Source of the DNA: Pseudomonadota bacterium | Lineage (GTDB): Bacteria > Pseudomonadota > Alphaproteobacteria > Rhizobiales > Xanthobacteraceae | Direction: 5' to 3' | NCBI GenBank assembly: GCA_023404705.1 | Contig: JAEYAU010000234.1 | Coordinates: forward strand, 1 to 64,000 | Length of the DNA: 64,000 bases | The notes under the pieces: generated by a model | Database searches by the model: none | The model's input: the letters and a program-made list of their open reading frames with translations, nothing else | Told to the model about the DNA's origin: nothing | In this document: positions 63,247-64,000 of the stretch, piece by piece | Layout: every line of letters begins with the position of its first letter | How positions within the stretch are numbered: the first letter of the stretch is position 1 | Position numbers and translations under genes: made by a program

Positions 63247-64000
63247 CTAACGCCTGCTCAATTCTTCGCCCGCCAGCCTGCCCACCGTCTTCAGCCCGTT
63301 CTCGATCCAGGGGCTCCAGCGGGAGCCCGCGGAGAGGCGCAGGCAATTGGCGTAGCGGTTGCTCGCCGAGAACACGTCGCCCGGCGCGAAGCAGATGCCC
63401 TTCGCCAGCGCCTCGCTGAAGATGTCGCGGCTCTGCAGGCCTCTCGGCAGCTCGAGCCAGAGCACGAAGCCGCCAGCGGGGCGCGTCACGCGCGTGTCCT
63501 TCGGGAAGCTGCGGTCCACCACGCGGATCATCTGATCGATATTGTCCTCGAAGACGCGGCGAATGCGGCGCAAATGGTTGTCGTAGCCGCCCGAGGAGAG
63601 CAGGTCGGCGAGCGCGGCCTGGGTCAGCGTCGGGCCCGCCAGCGTGGAGGCGAACTTGCGATCGAGCACGCGCGCCATATGGCGGCGCGTCGCGATCCAG
63701 CCGATGCGATAGCCGGGCGCGATCGTCTTGGAGAAGGAGCTGCAATAGATCGTGATGCCGCGGCGGTCGAGCGCCATGAAGGGACGGGGGCGCTCGGGGC
63801 CGAAATAGATGTCGCCGTAGATGTCGTCCTCGATCAGCGGCACGTCGTGCTTCGCGAGCAGGTTCAGCACGGCGAGCTTCTTATCGTCCGGCATGGTGCA
63901 GCCGAGCGGATTGTTGAAGCTCGACGAGAACAGGCAGGCCTTGATCGATCCGCTCTTCAGCGCCTTGGCGAGCGCCGGGATCTCGATGCCGCTCGCCGGA
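63247..64000 (-). CDS. PLP-dependent aminotransferase-fold protein, MocR-type regulator (C-terminal part, cut by window end)
   Basis: The frame runs from the stop at 63247 through the window edge, so the N-terminus is missing. The visible 250 residues form the large domain of an aspartate-aminotransferase fold: FNNPLGCTM, IEDDIYGDIYF with the cofactor Asp and Tyr, SSFSKTIAPGYRIGWI with the PLP Lys, and RPAGGFVLWLELP near the end. This pattern is usual for MocR/GntR regulators, but a plain aminotransferase is possible since the DNA-binding part is not visible. The gap to the penicillin-binding protein gene (63085-63246) shows nothing clear. Confidence 0.82.
   Translation of the reverse strand, partial: PASGIEIPALAKALKSGSIKACLFSSSFNNPLGCTMPDDKKLAVLNLLAKHDVPLIEDDIYGDIYFGPERPRPFMALDRRGITIYCSSFSKTIAPGYRIGWIATRRHMARVLDRKFASTLAGPTLTQAALADLLSSGGYDNHLRRIRRVFEDNIDQMIRVVDRSFPKDTRVTRPAGGFVLWLELPRGLQSRDIFSEALAKGICFAPGDVFSASNRYANCLRLSAGSRWSPWIENGLKTVGRLAGEELSRR

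Overview
The window is a high-GC bacterial chromosome segment, about two thirds G+C by eye, packed with co-oriented operons whose start and stop codons overlap (ATGA or GTGA). The mix of genes suggests an alphaproteobacterium of the Hyphomicrobiales, near the Nitrobacteraceae or Xanthobacteraceae: orphan Bug-type binding proteins, a caa3 oxidase, a YehZYXW-type osmoprotectant transporter, polyol ABC operons with a SorC-type regulator, and a dispersed palindromic repeat of the kind whose translation reads 'PRKRASR...WVPAFAET'. The placement is inference; there is no rRNA or other marker gene here. No tRNA, rRNA, CRISPR array, transposase or phage gene was seen.

Layout. (1) 1-8652: operon for uptake and breakdown of a polyol or sugar compound. 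It has a UgpC-like ATPase (5' cut), two permeases, a binding protein, a GpdQ-like phosphodiesterase, an inositol-monophosphatase-family enzyme, a SorC-type regulator, a xylulokinase-like kinase and a zinc polyol dehydrogenase. The enzyme set suggests that a phosphodiester-linked polyol is imported, hydrolysed, dephosphorylated, oxidised and phosphorylated. (2) 8780-13103: a less GC-rich surface-glycan island with a glycosyltransferase, a Gfo/Idh oxidoreductase, two RmlC homologues and RmlB. (3) 13232-24715: an agmatinase-family enzyme, an Lrp regulator, an unusual SHMT-like PLP enzyme, a complete dipeptide-type ABC transporter, a cytoplasmic gamma-glutamyltransferase homologue and an M20 peptidase. 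(4) 24716-25225: a convergent gap holding a chain of hairpins, including a 17-bp long-range stem; candidate structured RNA or palindromic repeat. (5) 25226-30797: a caa3 cytochrome oxidase with accessory c-type cytochromes. (6) 31095-35141: a divergent RpoD-like sigma factor, a NudK-like hydrolase, a lone SIR2-domain protein and an MscS channel. (7) 35270-39045: osmoprotectant ABC transporter. (8) 39050-50214: small units, comprising two Bug binding proteins, a GntR regulator with a matched operator pair, a triheme cytochrome, an AI-2E family transporter, a hydroxyproline epimerase/deaminase pair, an XRE/MmyB-like regulator with two palindromic operators, a ferredoxin, a hemerythrin and a 6PGDH-type dehydrogenase. 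(9) 50541-56184: tandem paralogues of a beta-helix/RTX secreted protein. (10) 56188-64000, minus strand: a GGDEF-EAL protein, an exported protein of unknown function, a class A penicillin-binding protein and the C-terminal part of a MocR/aminotransferase-like protein.

The observations most worth following are the phosphodiester-polyol pathway with its altered phosphatase metal site, the multi-hairpin element at 24786-24929, the RTX tandem pair with shared upstream sequence, the lone SIR2 protein, the second RpoD-like sigma factor, and several operator pairs that can be read directly from the sequence.
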